Positions 10,588 through 18,796 of a stretch of 64,000 nt of DNA are shown one piece after another. The notes beneath the pieces are model-generated. The model was given only the letters and a program-made list of their open reading frames with translations. It was not told the DNA's origin and did no database searches. The translations under genes were made by a program, and so were the position numbers. Source of the stretch: Streptomyces diastatochromogenes (GTDB lineage Bacteria > Actinomycetota > Actinomycetes > Streptomycetales > Streptomycetaceae). The stretch is from positions 157,747-221,746 of the forward strand of contig NZ_MCGQ01000006.1 of the NCBI RefSeq assembly GCF_002242805.1, read 5' to 3'. The first letter of the stretch is position 1. Every line of letters begins with the position of its first letter.

Positions 10588-11325
10588 ATGAACGACGACG
10601 TGCGCAACATCGTCCTGGGCCTGGTGGCGACCGGGATATCGGCCTCGCTGGGCTGGCTCGCCCGTACGTATCTGTGGCGCCGCAAACTGCGCCGCAAGCA
10701 GGCGTTCTTCGGGTTGCCCGAGAACTCGGAGTCCCTGCTCGTCGTCAATCGCGACCCGGCCACCGCGGAGCCGGCCGTCCACCGCTTCGACGTCTTCGCG
10801 CTCCTGGAGCTGTCCGCCCTCATCAAGGACTGCGGGGCCAACCTGCAGATGGTGACGCAGGACGCGACCCACCAGGGGTTCGGCGAGCGCACCGAGTTCT
10901 GCGTGGGCGGCCCGGCGTCCAACCGCAGGATGCTGGCCCACATGGCGGCGATGCTCCCCGGCATCCGCGTGAACATCGACCCCGAACCCGGCCCGGACCG
11001 GGGCGCCTTCCAGATCGGCGGCGAGCGGTACCGCATGGAGCCGGGCTTCACCGAGTACGTCCTGCTCGCACGGCTCAGCACCGGAGGGCAGACCCGGCCG
11101 GTGTTCCTCTTCTGCGGACAGCGGGCCATCACCAACCAGGCCGCCACCCGCTATCTCGCACGCAACCACGAGCGGTTGCACCGCAAGCACGGCAACAACT
11201 CCTTCGTCATCCTGCTGAAGGTGGTCAACTCCCAGGCGTACGGCCCCGATCTGGTCGAGCTGGTCGCGGACGTGACGCGGGCGGCACAGACGCCACTGCC
11301 GAAACCCGAGCCCGCGCAGCCGTAA
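10588..11325 (+). CDS. membrane-anchored protein of unknown function
   Basis: A 245-residue protein without a family I can name. An N-terminal hydrophobic segment (about residues 7-24) is followed by a basic patch (WRRKLRRKQ), so it is probably a type II-like anchor with the rest in the cytoplasm. The body has regular alternating hydrophobic pattern and no catalytic motif I recognise. A TACCAT hexamer (10574-10579) lies eight bases before ATG 10588 and no ribosome-binding site is present, so the transcript may be leaderless. It is divergent from ggt; no functional link is evident. The reading frame has strong G/C third-position bias, so it is real. Confidence 0.75.
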   Translation: MNDDVRNIVLGLVATGISASLGWLARTYLWRRKLRRKQAFFGLPENSESLLVVNRDPATAEPAVHRFDVFALLELSALIKDCGANLQMVTQDATHQGFGERTEFCVGGPASNRRMLAHMAAMLPGIRVNIDPEPGPDRGAFQIGGERYRMEPGFTEYVLLARLSTGGQTRPVFLFCGQRAITNQAATRYLARNHERLHRKHGNNSFVILLKVVNSQAYGPDLVELVADVTRAAQTPLPKPEPAQP

Positions 11326-11331
11326 AAACCT

Positions 11332-11371
11332 TTACCGGTGCGTAACTTACCGACGGGTTACTTACGGTAAG
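11332..11371. promoter_or_regulatory. TTAC/GTAA inverted-repeat cluster before the CocE-like hydrolase
   Basis: TTAC-N6-GTAA at 11332-11345 is followed by CTTACCG (11346-11352) pairing with CGGTAAG (11365-11371) across 12 bp. Further TTAC motifs lie at about 11358 and 11381. The density of short palindromic half-sites is typical of a TetR- or GntR-type operator. It sits about 55-95 bp before the hydrolase ATG. No cognate regulator gene is adjacent. Confidence 0.45.
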
Positions 11372-11424
11372 GTCCGCCGGTTACCGTCGAGTCACTTTGC
11401 ACTGACACGAGTGAGGAGTGACCC

Positions 11425-12990
11425 ATGGGACACGGTCGCACCACCCTGCGGACTTCCGCCGTAGGAGTCGTCTCCGCGGCGCTGATCGCGGGGACCGTCG
11501 TCGGCCTGGCTCCGGCCGCGCAGGCCGCCCCGTCCGTACGCTTCGTGGACATCAGCGGCGACGGCGGCACCGTACTGAAGGCGAACGTCGTCACGCCCGC
11601 GGGCGCCGACGGCTCGCACAGCTACCCGCTCATCGTGCTGCCCACGAGCTGGGGCCTGCCCCAGGTGGAGTACTTCGCGCAGGCGCAGAAGCTCGCCGAC
11701 GCCGGGTACGTGGTGCTCACGTACAACGTGCGCGGGTTCTGGCAGTCAGGCGGCGAGATAGAAGTGGCGGGTCCGCCGGACATAGCGGACGCCTCCAAGG
11801 TCATCGACTGGGCGCTCGCCAACACCCCCGCAGACCCTCGGCACATCGGCATGGCGGGCGTCTCCTACGGCGCCGGCATCAGCCTGCTGGCCGCCGCCCA
11901 CGACAAGCGCATCAAGGCGGTCGCCGCGCTCAGCGGCTGGGCCGACCTGATCGACTCGATCTACTCGGGCCGCACCCAGCACGTCCAGGCGGCCGCCCTA
12001 CTGGACGGCGCGGGCATCCTCACCGGCCGCGAGAGCCCCGAACTCAGGGAGATCTTCGACAACTTCTACGCGTCCAACCTGACGAAGGAACAGGAGATGA
12101 TCGACTGGGGGCGGAAACGTTCCGTCGCAACCTACGTCGACCAGCTGAACAAGAACGGCGCCGCGGTCATGATGGCCAACGCCTGGGGCGACACCATCTT
12201 CCCGGCCAACCAGTACGCCGACTTCTACGAGAAGCTGACGGTCCCGAAGCGGCTCGAGATGCGCCCCGGCGACCACGCCACCGCCGAGGCGACCGGCCTG
12301 TTCGGGCTGCCCAACGACGTGTGGACGGACACCGGGCGGTGGTTCGACCACTACCTCAAGGGCGCCGACAACGGCATCGACCGCGAACAGCCCGTCCAGC
12401 TGAAGTCCCGTAGCGCGGGGGGATACGAGGGCTACCCGGACTGGAAGTCGGTCGGCGCGACCCGCCGCAAGCTCGCGCTCGCGGGCTCCACCACCATCCA
12501 CGCCAACGTCGACTCGGGCGCGGACGGCGGGATCGTCTTCCTCTCCAGCATCCTGGACCAGGTCGCCCAACTGCCGCCCGTCGCCTCGATCCCGCTGCTG
12601 CCGCGCCGCTGGGCGGCCGTGTGGCAGTCGGAGCGGTACGGCACCGCCCAGCAGGTGCGGGGCACGGCCACGCTGCACACCACGCTCACCCCGACCAAGG
12701 AGAGCGGCACCCTCATCACCTATCTGTACGACGTGGGGCCGCTCGGCTTCGGGAAGCTGGTCACCAACGCGCCCTACACCTGGCACGACAAGACGCCCGG
12801 CGAGCCGTTCGACGTGAACCTGGACCTGTTCTCCACGGCCTACGACGTCCCCGCCGGACACCGCCTGGCGCTGGTCGTCGACACGGTCGACCCGCTCTAC
12901 ATCGAGCACAACCCGTCCGGCGCGCAGCTGACCTTCTCCTCGCCGCCGGACGACCCGTCGTACGTGTCCGTCCCCGTGCGCGAGCAGTGA
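11425..12990 (+). CDS. secreted CocE/NonD-family alpha/beta-hydrolase (X-Pro dipeptidyl-peptidase S15-like)
   Basis: A 521-residue protein with a clear signal peptide ending APAAQA|AP. The hydrolase core follows: oxyanion-side LPTSWG, a YNVRGFWQSGG stretch, the nucleophile elbow GVSYGAG, and a GDHATAE region bearing the likely catalytic His. The C-terminal ~200 residues have the jelly-roll pattern of PepX_C/CocE domains (FDVNLDLFSTAYDVPAGHRL and on). It probably hydrolyses acyl esters or peptides outside the cell; the true substrate is unknown. GAGGAGTG sits just before ATG 11425. The promoter carries a dense inverted-repeat cluster, so expression is probably repressor-controlled. Confidence 0.85.
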   Translation: MGHGRTTLRTSAVGVVSAALIAGTVVGLAPAAQAAPSVRFVDISGDGGTVLKANVVTPAGADGSHSYPLIVLPTSWGLPQVEYFAQAQKLADAGYVVLTYNVRGFWQSGGEIEVAGPPDIADASKVIDWALANTPADPRHIGMAGVSYGAGISLLAAAHDKRIKAVAALSGWADLIDSIYSGRTQHVQAAALLDGAGILTGRESPELREIFDNFYASNLTKEQEMIDWGRKRSVATYVDQLNKNGAAVMMANAWGDTIFPANQYADFYEKLTVPKRLEMRPGDHATAEATGLFGLPNDVWTDTGRWFDHYLKGADNGIDREQPVQLKSRSAGGYEGYPDWKSVGATRRKLALAGSTTIHANVDSGADGGIVFLSSILDQVAQLPPVASIPLLPRRWAAVWQSERYGTAQQVRGTATLHTTLTPTKESGTLITYLYDVGPLGFGKLVTNAPYTWHDKTPGEPFDVNLDLFSTAYDVPAGHRLALVVDTVDPLYIEHNPSGAQLTFSSPPDDPSYVSVPVREQ

Positions 12991-13111
12991 TCATCGGCTG
13001 CCGCCGGACGAGCCTGGCCCATGTATCCCGGTGCGGTTCGGCGAGATCACCGTCACCACTGGGATGAACGGCTCATCGTAGTCGAGGTCCACGACGCAGA
13101 CGTAGTCGGCG
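12991..13111 (-). pseudogene. coding-like orphan C-terminal fragment
   Basis: The minus-strand frame ending at 12991, out of frame with the neighbouring DUF6278-like gene, reads DADYVCVVDLDYDEPFIPVV and then TVISPNRTG. It uses almost exclusively G/C-ending codons, as real Streptomyces genes do. No plausible start or ribosome-binding site precedes it; upstream the same frame is only a shadow of the DUF6278 gene. It looks like the surviving 3' end of a decayed or truncated gene. I cannot name the family. Confidence 0.35.
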
Positions 13112-13531
13112 TCAGGTCTCGGCGATCTCCGCGTACAGCTGCGACAGTTCGGGGACGCCGCTCGCGGCCCAGGCCCGGCCGGCGTCCACGACCTCGACCT
13201 CGCGGCCGGAGGCGAGCCGCAGGACGGGCTCGCCGTCGGACCTGATCTCCCAGGTGGCCCCGGGCACGGTGCGCACCACGACCGTGCCCAGGTACAGCCC
13301 CGCGTCGTTGCCCAGCCAGGGCAGGGTCTCCGCGTCGTCGCGCCAGCGCGGGACGAGCTGGTCCAGCGCCTCCAGGGAAGCCGGGGTGTCGTCGAGGCCG
13401 ACATCCGCCTGGGCCGCCTGGGAGCGGAGCAGTTCACATTCGGACAGGAGCGCGGCGATCGACTCGGGGTCGGCCGGGAGCGCCGCGTCTCCGCTCTTGT
13501 GGTGCCGGTGGCCCAGGAACGGAAGGTGCAT
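13112..13531 (-). CDS. DUF6278-like protein
   Basis: A 139-residue cytoplasmic protein. The section from ELLRSQAAQADVGLDDTPAS through LEALDQLVPRWRDD and WLGNDAGLYLGTVVVRTVPG matches my memory of the Streptomyces DUF6278 family, usually of similar length and without known function. The N-terminus (MHLPFLGHRHHKSGD) is His-rich. ATG 13531 lies 15 nt after the exonuclease III stop on the same strand, so it is likely read through from the DNA-damage-type promoter of that gene. No catalytic residues are apparent. An out-of-frame coding-like fragment follows directly after its stop. Confidence 0.65.
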   Translation of the reverse strand: MHLPFLGHRHHKSGDAALPADPESIAALLSECELLRSQAAQADVGLDDTPASLEALDQLVPRWRDDAETLPWLGNDAGLYLGTVVVRTVPGATWEIRSDGEPVLRLASGREVEVVDAGRAWAASGVPELSQLYAEIAET

Positions 13532-13546
13532 GGACCCAGCGTGGCA

Positions 13547-14326
13547 TCACACGTCCAGGTCGACCACCACCGGCGCGTGGTCGGACGCGCCCTTGCCCTT
13601 GCGCTCCTCGCGGTCGACGTAGGCGTCCTTGACGGCCTTGGCGAAGGGCTCGTTGCCGTACACCAGGTCGATGCGCATGCCGCGGTTCTTGGGGAAGCAG
13701 AGCTGGCGGTAGTCCCAGTACGTGTACGGGTGGTCGTACTTCAGGGGGCGCGGGACGACGTCCGACAGGCCCGCCTCCTGGAGGGAGACCAGGGCGGCGC
13801 GCTCGGCGGGGGTGACATGGGTCAGGCCCTCGAAGGCGGCCACGTCGTAGACGTCGTCGTCGGTCGGCGCCACGTTGTAGTCGCCCAGCACCGCGAACGG
13901 GCGGCCGCCGGACGCGTCACCGGCGACGGCGGCCTTCAGGGCCTCGAACCACTGGAGCTTGTAGGCGTAGTGCGGGTGCTCCACCTCACGGCCGTTGGGC
14001 ACGTACACCGACCAGACGCGGACCGGGCCGCAGGTCGCCGAGAGGGCGCGCGGCTCGGTCACGCCCTCGTAGCCGGGGTCGCCGGGCAGGCCCTTGACGA
14101 CGTCCTCCAGGCCGACCCGGGAGAGCACCGCCACCCCGTTCCACCGGCCGGTCGCGTGGACCGCCGCCTCGTAGCCCAGCTCGCGCAGCTGCTCGAACGG
14201 GAACTGCTCCTCGGCGACCTTGGCCTCCTGGAGGCAGAGCACATCGGTGCCGCTGCTCTCCAGCCAGGCGAGCAGCCTCGGGAGGCGGGCGGTGATCGAG
14301 TTCACGTTCCAGGTAGCGATGCGCAT
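13547..14326 (-). CDS. xthA: exodeoxyribonuclease III (AP endonuclease)
   Basis: A 259-residue DNase I-fold repair nuclease. The motifs are NVNSI near residue 8, catalytic Glu34 (CLQE), YVPNGR, GDYNVAPTDDDV with the Asp/Asn pair, the Trp/Tyr-rich substrate loop (HPYTYWDYR), and the terminal SDHAPVVVD. It cleaves DNA 5' to abasic sites and removes 3' blocking groups. The start ATG 14326 has no Shine-Dalgarno sequence. A TAGGTT -10 hexamer lies exactly seven bases upstream, preceded by TTGTCA at an 11-bp spacing. This indicates a leaderless mRNA from a RecA-independent DNA-damage promoter, which fits the enzyme's role. The DUF6278-like gene follows it. Confidence 0.95.
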   Translation of the reverse strand: MRIATWNVNSITARLPRLLAWLESSGTDVLCLQEAKVAEEQFPFEQLRELGYEAAVHATGRWNGVAVLSRVGLEDVVKGLPGDPGYEGVTEPRALSATCGPVRVWSVYVPNGREVEHPHYAYKLQWFEALKAAVAGDASGGRPFAVLGDYNVAPTDDDVYDVAAFEGLTHVTPAERAALVSLQEAGLSDVVPRPLKYDHPYTYWDYRQLCFPKNRGMRIDLVYGNEPFAKAVKDAYVDREERKGKGASDHAPVVVDLDV

Positions 14327-14333
14327 GCCTCAC

Positions 14334-14356
14334 AACCTACCTGGCGGGTCTGACAA
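14334..14356 (-). promoter_or_regulatory. PafBC/RecA-NDp-type promoter of xthA
   Basis: On the minus strand TTGTCA (14356-14351), 11 bases and TAGGTT (14339-14334) reproduce the TTGTCR-N11-TANNNT layout of actinobacterial RecA-independent DNA-damage promoters. The initiation codon begins seven bases after the hexamer. Two further elements of the same build occur in this window. Confidence 0.7.
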
Positions 14357-14362
14357 CGTCCC

Positions 14363-14998
14363 TCAGACGTTCGCCGAGGCCCCCGGGGTGAGCCGCTGGT
14401 GATCGGTGCCGCCCAGGGCGCCGATCTGGCGGTCGTAGATCGGACGGGCGAGGTCGGTCAGCAGGGCGTCGTGGATGTCGTAGGCGCGCTGCGGCTTCAC
14501 CTCTCGGAGATAGTCGATGACCTCGGAGATCTTGTTCCAGGGTGCCTGGACCGGGAGCATCAGCGTCTCGACGGGCCGGCCGGGGACGGTGAGGGCGTCG
14601 CCGGGGTGGAAGACCCTGCCGCCGTCGATCAGGTAGCCGACGTTGGTGATGCGCGGGATGTCCGGGTGGATCACCGCGTGCAGCTCGCCGTGGACCTGCA
14701 CGTCGAAGCCGGCTGCGGTGAAGGTGTCGCCGTGGCCGACGGTGTGCACCCGGCCGGGGAAGGCCGCCGTGATCAGGTCGGCCACGGACTTCAGGGTCCA
14801 GATCTCGGCGGCCGGGTTCGTCTCCAGGGCGGCCCGCAGCCGGCCCTCGTCGAAGTGGTCCGGGTGCTCGTGCGTGACCAGGATCGCGTCCGCGCCGACC
14901 GCCGCGTCCTGCTCGCTGAACCCGCCGGGATCGATCACGAGCGTCCGCCCGTCCTTCTCCAGGCGGACACAGGCGTGGGACTTCTTGGTGAGCTTCAT
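14363..14998 (-). CDS. MBL-fold metallo-hydrolase (UlaG/beta-lactamase-like)
   Basis: A 211-residue protein of the L-ascorbate-6-phosphate-lactonase-like branch of the metallo-beta-lactamase superfamily. It opens with the typical MKLTKKSHACVRLEKDG strand and has the metal motif THEHPDHFD. Further ligands are probably HGELHAVI, FHPGDAL and the late YDIHDALL. The substrate is unknown. ATG 14998 has GGGGAG two bases upstream, so the site is tight. A 44-bp gap separates it from the upstream PcaL-like gene on the same strand, so they may share a transcript. It ends 7 bp from the xthA promoter element. Confidence 0.88.
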   Translation of the reverse strand: MKLTKKSHACVRLEKDGRTLVIDPGGFSEQDAAVGADAILVTHEHPDHFDEGRLRAALETNPAAEIWTLKSVADLITAAFPGRVHTVGHGDTFTAAGFDVQVHGELHAVIHPDIPRITNVGYLIDGGRVFHPGDALTVPGRPVETLMLPVQAPWNKISEVIDYLREVKPQRAYDIHDALLTDLARPIYDRQIGALGGTDHQRLTPGASANV

Positions 14999-15042
14999 GT
15001 CTCCCCATCCTGCCGTCTGCGCCGGACCGGGGCTCACCCGGC

Positions 15043-16332
15043 TCACTCGGCGGGGGTGGTCTCCTCGCGGATGACCTGCTGGGCCACCCGGAACGCGCTG
15101 TTCGCCGCCGGGACACCGCAGTACACGGCCGCCTGCAGCAGCACTTCCTTGATCTCGTCCGGCGTGAGGCCGTTGCGCAGGGCGGCGCGGGTGTGGAAGG
15201 CCAGCTCGTCCAGGTGACCGCCCGCGACCAGCGCGGTGAGCGTGACACAGCTGCGGGTGCGGCGGTCCAGGCCCGGCCGGTCCCAGATCTCGCCCCAGGC
15301 GTAGCGGGTGATGAACTCCTGGAAGTCGCCGGAGAACTCGTCGGCCTGGGCCAGCGCCCGGTCCACGTGCGCGTCGCCCAGCACCTCCCGGCGGACCTTC
15401 AGCCCGGTCTCGTACCGGTCGGGCGGCCCGAGCGGCTGCGGCGGTACGACGGCGGGGGCGATCTCGGCGACGGGTACGACCTGCGGCGCCGCCGTGAGCG
15501 CCGGGTTGACCGGAGCGGCCGGAAGGGCCGTCTGGCCGGTGTCGAAGGGCTGCTGCCAGGCGGTGGAGAAGTGCCGTACCAGCAGGTCGGTGACGGCGGC
15601 GGGCTGTTCCACCGGCACCAGGTGGGAGGCGCCGGGCACGACCGCGAGCCGGGCGTCCGGTATCCCCGCGACCAGGGTGCGGGCCTCGGCCGGTCCGGTG
15701 ACCTGGTCGTCGGAACCGACCAGCACCAGGGTCGGCGCGTCGACCCGGGCCAGCTCGGGCCGCACGTCGAACCCGGCGAGGGCCTCGCAGGCGGCGATGT
15801 AGCAGCCCGGGTCGGTGGTGCGCACCATCTGTACGGCCCACTCGGTGATGGCGGGCTGCGCGGCGGCGAACCCGCCGGTGAACCAGCGCTCGGGCGAGGT
15901 CCGGGCGATCGGGTCGAGCCCGTTGGTCCGGACGATCACCCCGCGCTGGCGGAACTCGTCGGGGGTGCCGAACCGGGGCGAGGTGGCGACCAGCGCCAGC
16001 GAGGCGAGGCGCTGGGGGTGGCGCAGGGCCAGCTCGAGGCCGATCGCGCCGCCCAGCGCACAGCCGGCATAGCCGAAGCGCTGCACGCCGAGCGTGTCCA
16101 GCGTGACCAGCAGGCGGGCCGCCAGCTCGCCGACGGAACCGGCCGGGTGGGCGGGGGCGCCGCCGTGGCCCGGCAGGTCGAACCGGAAGACCCGCCACTG
16201 CTTCGTCAGCTCCGGGACCTGCCGGTCCCACATGTGCCACGTCGTCCCGAGGGAGGGGCCGAGGATGAGGACCGGGGCGTCTTCGGGGCCGTCGAAGCGG
16301 TACTGGAGGGCGGGGGTCTTCGTCTCACTCAC
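15043..16332 (-). CDS. PcaL-like fusion: degenerate enol-lactonase domain plus carboxymuconolactone decarboxylase
   Basis: A 429-residue two-domain protein. Residues 1-265 form an alpha/beta hydrolase like 3-oxoadipate enol-lactonase. Residues 315-425 form a carboxymuconolactone decarboxylase (DELAFHTRAALRNGLTPDEI, then EVLLQAAVYCGVPAANSA). The fused order is that of PcaL in the beta-ketoadipate pathway, which turns 4-carboxymuconolactone into 3-oxoadipate. The nucleophile elbow reads G-C-A-L-G-G (90-95), with Ala92 where serine is expected. The Asp (GSDDQVTG) and His (GASHLVP) of the triad remain. No other pca gene is adjacent. The hydrolase half may therefore be inactive or use another residue. 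Confidence 0.82.
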   Translation of the reverse strand: MSETKTPALQYRFDGPEDAPVLILGPSLGTTWHMWDRQVPELTKQWRVFRFDLPGHGGAPAHPAGSVGELAARLLVTLDTLGVQRFGYAGCALGGAIGLELALRHPQRLASLALVATSPRFGTPDEFRQRGVIVRTNGLDPIARTSPERWFTGGFAAAQPAITEWAVQMVRTTDPGCYIAACEALAGFDVRPELARVDAPTLVLVGSDDQVTGPAEARTLVAGIPDARLAVVPGASHLVPVEQPAAVTDLLVRHFSTAWQQPFDTGQTALPAAPVNPALTAAPQVVPVAEIAPAVVPPQPLGPPDRYETGLKVRREVLGDAHVDRALAQADEFSGDFQEFITRYAWGEIWDRPGLDRRTRSCVTLTALVAGGHLDELAFHTRAALRNGLTPDEIKEVLLQAAVYCGVPAANSAFRVAQQVIREETTPAE

Positions 16333-16456
16333 TGCTCCACGCTAACCGGCACCGCCGAGCGCGCGGCTCACGGGCCCCCACTGTCCACACCGGACCCCTC
16401 GGAATCACCGGGGAACTCTCACACGGCCTTCACCTGGGGTGGGGGCGCCGACGGGC

Positions 16457-18796
16457 TCAGAGGTCGTCCGGTGTGCCCAGGCCCGTGAGGGCGCCGACCG
16501 GGTCCAGGTCGGGGGTGCCGCGGGGCCACCAGTCGTCCTGGCCGGGCTCCGACTCGTAGGCGTACCACAGGCCGTCGCGGCCCAGGCGGAGCTGGACGTG
16601 GCCGCCGGGGTGGGTGAGGCGGTTGCGCCAGGGGCGGAACGCCGGGAGGTCGGCGGCGAGCAGCAGCGGGCGGGCCCGGTCGAAGCGGCCGGCCGGCGGA
16701 TCCCACGGCTCCTCCAGCACGGCCAGCCCCTCCGGGCCGCCCTGCCGCCAGGCGGCGACCGCGCGGGCCAGGTCGGCCGGGGTGCGGTCGGTGGCCGCGG
16801 CGAGCGTGGCGTACAGGCTGCGGGTGGTGGCGGTCAGGCCGGAACCGGGGCGGGCGGCGGCGAGGCGTACCGCGTCCTGCCACAGGGTCAGCTCACCGAC
16901 CGGGTCGCGGCCCGTGGCGAGCAGCGCGTGCGCGCGGGCGGCGGCGTCGGTCGCCAGCTGGTCCAGGGCGAAGGGGTCCGGTCCGCCGGGCGCCGCCGGG
17001 TAGACCGGGGGCTGCTCGGGGTGCGGCGGCACGGGCAACGGCGACGGCAGCGGCGGGAGGCGACGCGGAGCGAGGGCGTCGGCCGCGCGGACGCCGGGCA
17101 GGGACCGCGGCGCTCCCTCCTGGGCGGCGCGGGCCGCGCGGGCGGCGCTGCGGCGGGACAGCGCGTCGAGGAGGCCCTTCTCGCCCCGGCCGCGCAGCAG
17201 GAGCAGCACGAAGGGGTCGGCGTCGAGCAGGCGTGCCGTCTGGTAGCAGAGGGCGGCCGCGTGCTTGCAGGGGTGGCCGGAGTCGGGGCAGCTGCACTGC
17301 GGGGCGAGGTCGCGGGGGCCGGGGAGCAGGGGCACACCGCAGTCGGCCAGCGACTGGGGCAACTCCTTGTCCAGCAGCGCCGCGATGTGCCCGGGCCGGT
17401 CGGCGGCCGCGTCCAGGAACTGCTCCCAGTCCGCGTCCTCCAGCGTGCGCAGCCGCACCTGCACCCGGTACGGACGCGGGCGGCTGCCCCGCACATACGC
17501 CAGCACCTGCCCCGGGGTCACGGTGATCGCGTCCACATGGCCCTGGTCCGCGTAACCCCGGCCGCGGACCAGCCGCTTGACGTCCAGCGCGCCCTGTTCG
17601 AGCGCGTCGACCCAGGCGTTCCCCCACCAGGTCTCGGCGAACCCGCGGTCCTCCGGCGAATCCGGCCGGGGCGGCAACGCCGCGAAGGTACGGCGGAGTA
17701 CGGTGTCGCGGTGGGGGGTGGCCATGGTGGCGGGGACCTGCGGGGGTGCCGGCGCCGGGGGGCGGGGCTCACTGCGGTCGGTTTCACCGACGGTGGTGTC
17801 CCTACCGGTGTCGTCCACCGCCTCGGGCGTGTCGGCCGCGTCGGCAACGGACGGCATACGGAAGGCGTTCGCCAGGAACTGGCGCATGTCGTGGGCGGCT
17901 TGGACGCGGGCGGTGGTCCGGGATTCGGCGCCGGGGCGTGCAGAACCGACGGGCCGCGCCTGTGCGCGCCTCCCACGCCGGGCCCCTGCCGCCTCCGCCT
18001 CGGCACGCACCGCCTCCCGCCGGGCGGCCCGCAGCGCTTCCCTGGCCGCGTCGGCGGGGCGTGCGGTGGCCTGCGGCGCGTTGCGGTCGGCCGCGTGGCC
18101 GGACTGCGACGCGTTGCGGTCGGCCGCGTGGCCGGACTCCGACGCGCTCCGGTCGCCCGCGTGACCGGACTGCGCCGTGGCAACGGACTCATCCCGGTCA
18201 CCGGTCTCGTCCCGGTCACCGGACTCCGCCGTGGCAGCCGACTCGTCCCGGTCACCGGGCATCGCGGCGCCACCGGCCACAGCCCAGACACCAGATTCCA
18301 CCGAGGCCCGCGAACCACCCCGGCCGCCCGACTCCACCAAGGCCCGGGACTCATCCCGGCCGCCCGACTCCGCTGAGGCCCAGGCCCCATCCCGCTCGTC
18401 GGACACCGCCGCGCCACCAGCCCCAACCCAGACACCAGACCCCACCGAGGCCCGCGAACCACCCCGCTCGCCCGACTCCACCGAGGCCCAGGACCCATCC
18501 TGGCCACCGGAATCCACCGCGCCACCGACAACCCCACCCGTGGCCCTGGTCTCGTCCTTGTCGCCGAGCCCGAGGGAGTCGCCTCGCTCGGTCGTCGCCG
18601 TGTCCGGATCCCGTCGGGCAGGCGTGGCCGACCGGAGGGCGGCGCGGGCGGCGTCCGCGGGCCTCGGGCGCGCCGTGGCGGCCTGCTCGGGTGCCTTGTC
18701 CTGCGCGGTCTCCTCGCGCTCGGCCTCCGCCCGCTCCCGTGCCGCCCGCAGGGCACGCCGGGCGGCGTCGCCGGGTCGCTCGTCGCCGGTCGTCAC
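16457..18796 (-). CDS. SWIM zinc-finger protein, partner of the SNF2 helicase
   Basis: A 779-residue protein. The N-terminal half is long, charged and low-complexity, with in-frame direct repeats (a 33-bp unit near 18078-18140 and a 144-bp-spaced repeat at 18301 and 18445). The conserved half begins around FAETWWGNAWVDALEQ and contains the SWIM motif C-x-C...C-x-H in CSCPDSGHPCKHAAALCY (about residues 500-515), a zinc-binding module that contacts DNA or protein. The C-terminus is helical and ends in a WYAYESEPGQDDWWP stretch. Start GTG 18796 overlaps the helicase stop as GTGA, so the two are translationally coupled. SWIM/SNF2 pairs are common in actinobacteria and presumed to act on chromatin or repair substrates. 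Confidence 0.88.
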   Translation of the reverse strand: MTTGDERPGDAARRALRAARERAEAEREETAQDKAPEQAATARPRPADAARAALRSATPARRDPDTATTERGDSLGLGDKDETRATGGVVGGAVDSGGQDGSWASVESGERGGSRASVGSGVWVGAGGAAVSDERDGAWASAESGGRDESRALVESGGRGGSRASVESGVWAVAGGAAMPGDRDESAATAESGDRDETGDRDESVATAQSGHAGDRSASESGHAADRNASQSGHAADRNAPQATARPADAAREALRAARREAVRAEAEAAGARRGRRAQARPVGSARPGAESRTTARVQAAHDMRQFLANAFRMPSVADAADTPEAVDDTGRDTTVGETDRSEPRPPAPAPPQVPATMATPHRDTVLRRTFAALPPRPDSPEDRGFAETWWGNAWVDALEQGALDVKRLVRGRGYADQGHVDAITVTPGQVLAYVRGSRPRPYRVQVRLRTLEDADWEQFLDAAADRPGHIAALLDKELPQSLADCGVPLLPGPRDLAPQCSCPDSGHPCKHAAALCYQTARLLDADPFVLLLLRGRGEKGLLDALSRRSAARAARAAQEGAPRSLPGVRAADALAPRRLPPLPSPLPVPPHPEQPPVYPAAPGGPDPFALDQLATDAAARAHALLATGRDPVGELTLWQDAVRLAAARPGSGLTATTRSLYATLAAATDRTPADLARAVAAWRQGGPEGLAVLEEPWDPPAGRFDRARPLLLAADLPAFRPWRNRLTHPGGHVQLRLGRDGLWYAYESEPGQDDWWPRGTPDLDPVGALTGLGTPDDL

